Source: Cacajao melanocephalus
Taxonomy: Eukaryota > Chordata > Mammalia > Primates > Pitheciidae
Direction: 5' to 3'
DNA: 64,000 bases
NCBI GenBank assembly: GCA_963573385.1
Contig: CAUYLG010039358.1
Location: 1-64,000 of the forward strand
Shown: positions 63,785-64,000 of the stretch, one piece after another
How the letters are laid out: each line of letters opens with the position of its first letter
Numbering within the stretch: position 1 is the first letter of the stretch
Translations under genes and position numbers: made by a program
Notes under the pieces: generated by a model
Told to the model about the DNA's origin: nothing
The model's input: the letters and a program-made list of their open reading frames with translations, nothing else
Databases searched by the model: none

Positions 63785-64000
63785 AAGTACTATTATCCGC
63801 ACTTATTCATGGTTTTACTTTCCAAGATTTGTTACTCATGGTATACTGCAATTCAAAAATACTAAGTGGAAAATTCCAGAAACAAACAATTTCTAAGTTT
63901 TAAATTGTACACTGTTCAGAGTAGTGAGATGAAATCTTACACCATCCCTTCCATCCAATCCAGAACACGAGAATGTGAATCAACCTTTTGTCCAGTGTGT
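63785..64000 (+). mobile_element. Tigger-family DNA transposon, 5' part
   Basis: 'atggttttactttccaagatttgttactcatgg', 'aaaatactaagtggaaaattccagaaacaaacaatttc' and 'gagtagtgagatgaaatcttacacca' match the left non-coding part of a TcMar-Tigger element that reads toward its transposase to the right. The element continues beyond the window. CpG sites of the family are mostly decayed. Confidence 0.75.

Overview
The window reads as primate, most likely human, intergenic DNA from an AT-rich gene desert. Alu elements of the AluS/Y type, LINE-1 copies of primate and older mammalian age, MaLR (MST/THE1/MLT1) and ERV1 LTRs, MIR, L2, a mariner and a Tigger fragment are mixed in a pattern specific to primates. 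Simple repeats are mostly (AT)n, (CA)n and poly-A. I found no host protein-coding gene, no convincing exon chain, no tRNA, rRNA or small RNA gene, and no CpG island. The longest open frames (131, 149 and 112 codons) are chance frames, an LTR read-through and an L1 reverse-transcriptase remnant respectively.

Layout. 0-3 kb: an L1 ORF2 fragment, a local 110-bp tandem duplication and an old L1M 3' end. 3-16.5 kb: mostly unique AT-rich DNA with two antisense AluS copies (6.2 and 15.7 kb), a 5'-truncated antisense primate L1 with target-site duplications (7.4-8.9 kb), an antisense L2 (9.7-10.4 kb) and an antisense L1M (13.1-14.2 kb). 16.5-19.2 kb: a MIR with a trinucleotide tail, an L1M split by a 335-bp segment, and a second rearranged copy of that segment about 1 kb further on. 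20.6-25.3 kb: an ERV1 solo LTR followed by an almost end-to-end but internally deleted L1M that carries two microsatellites. 26.4-31.4 kb: an MLT1 LTR split by an Alu with perfect 20-bp target-site duplications, a near full-length dead mariner, and two MST/THE1-type LTRs in opposite orientation. 35.5-37.3 kb: a MaLR provirus with a complete 5' LTR, an internal region and a truncated 3' LTR. 39-46.3 kb: MIR, an LTR with visible promoter and poly(A) motifs, two MLT1 LTRs and an L2. 48-52.6 kb: ERV1-type LTRs, an Alu half and an L2/MIR 3' end. 53.8-54.8 kb: an antisense L1 ORF2 piece abutting an L1 5'UTR-only fragment. 54.8-60 kb: largely featureless. 60-64 kb: an ancient L1M non-coding fragment, an internally deleted MLT1/MST LTR, and a Tigger DNA transposon running off the right edge.

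No genes work together here. The history is one of layered insertions (Alu in MLT1, a retrocopy-like block in L1M, microsatellites in L1M) into neutral DNA. The most unusual item is the 17.3-19.2 kb pair of related blocks. One copy is direct and one is split with its 5' part inverted, and the shared part keeps an aligned open reading frame with mostly synonymous or in-frame differences. This suggests a retrocopy of a coding transcript, or of an unrecognised repeat. I could not identify the parent. I did not find a new defence, mobile or regulatory system.
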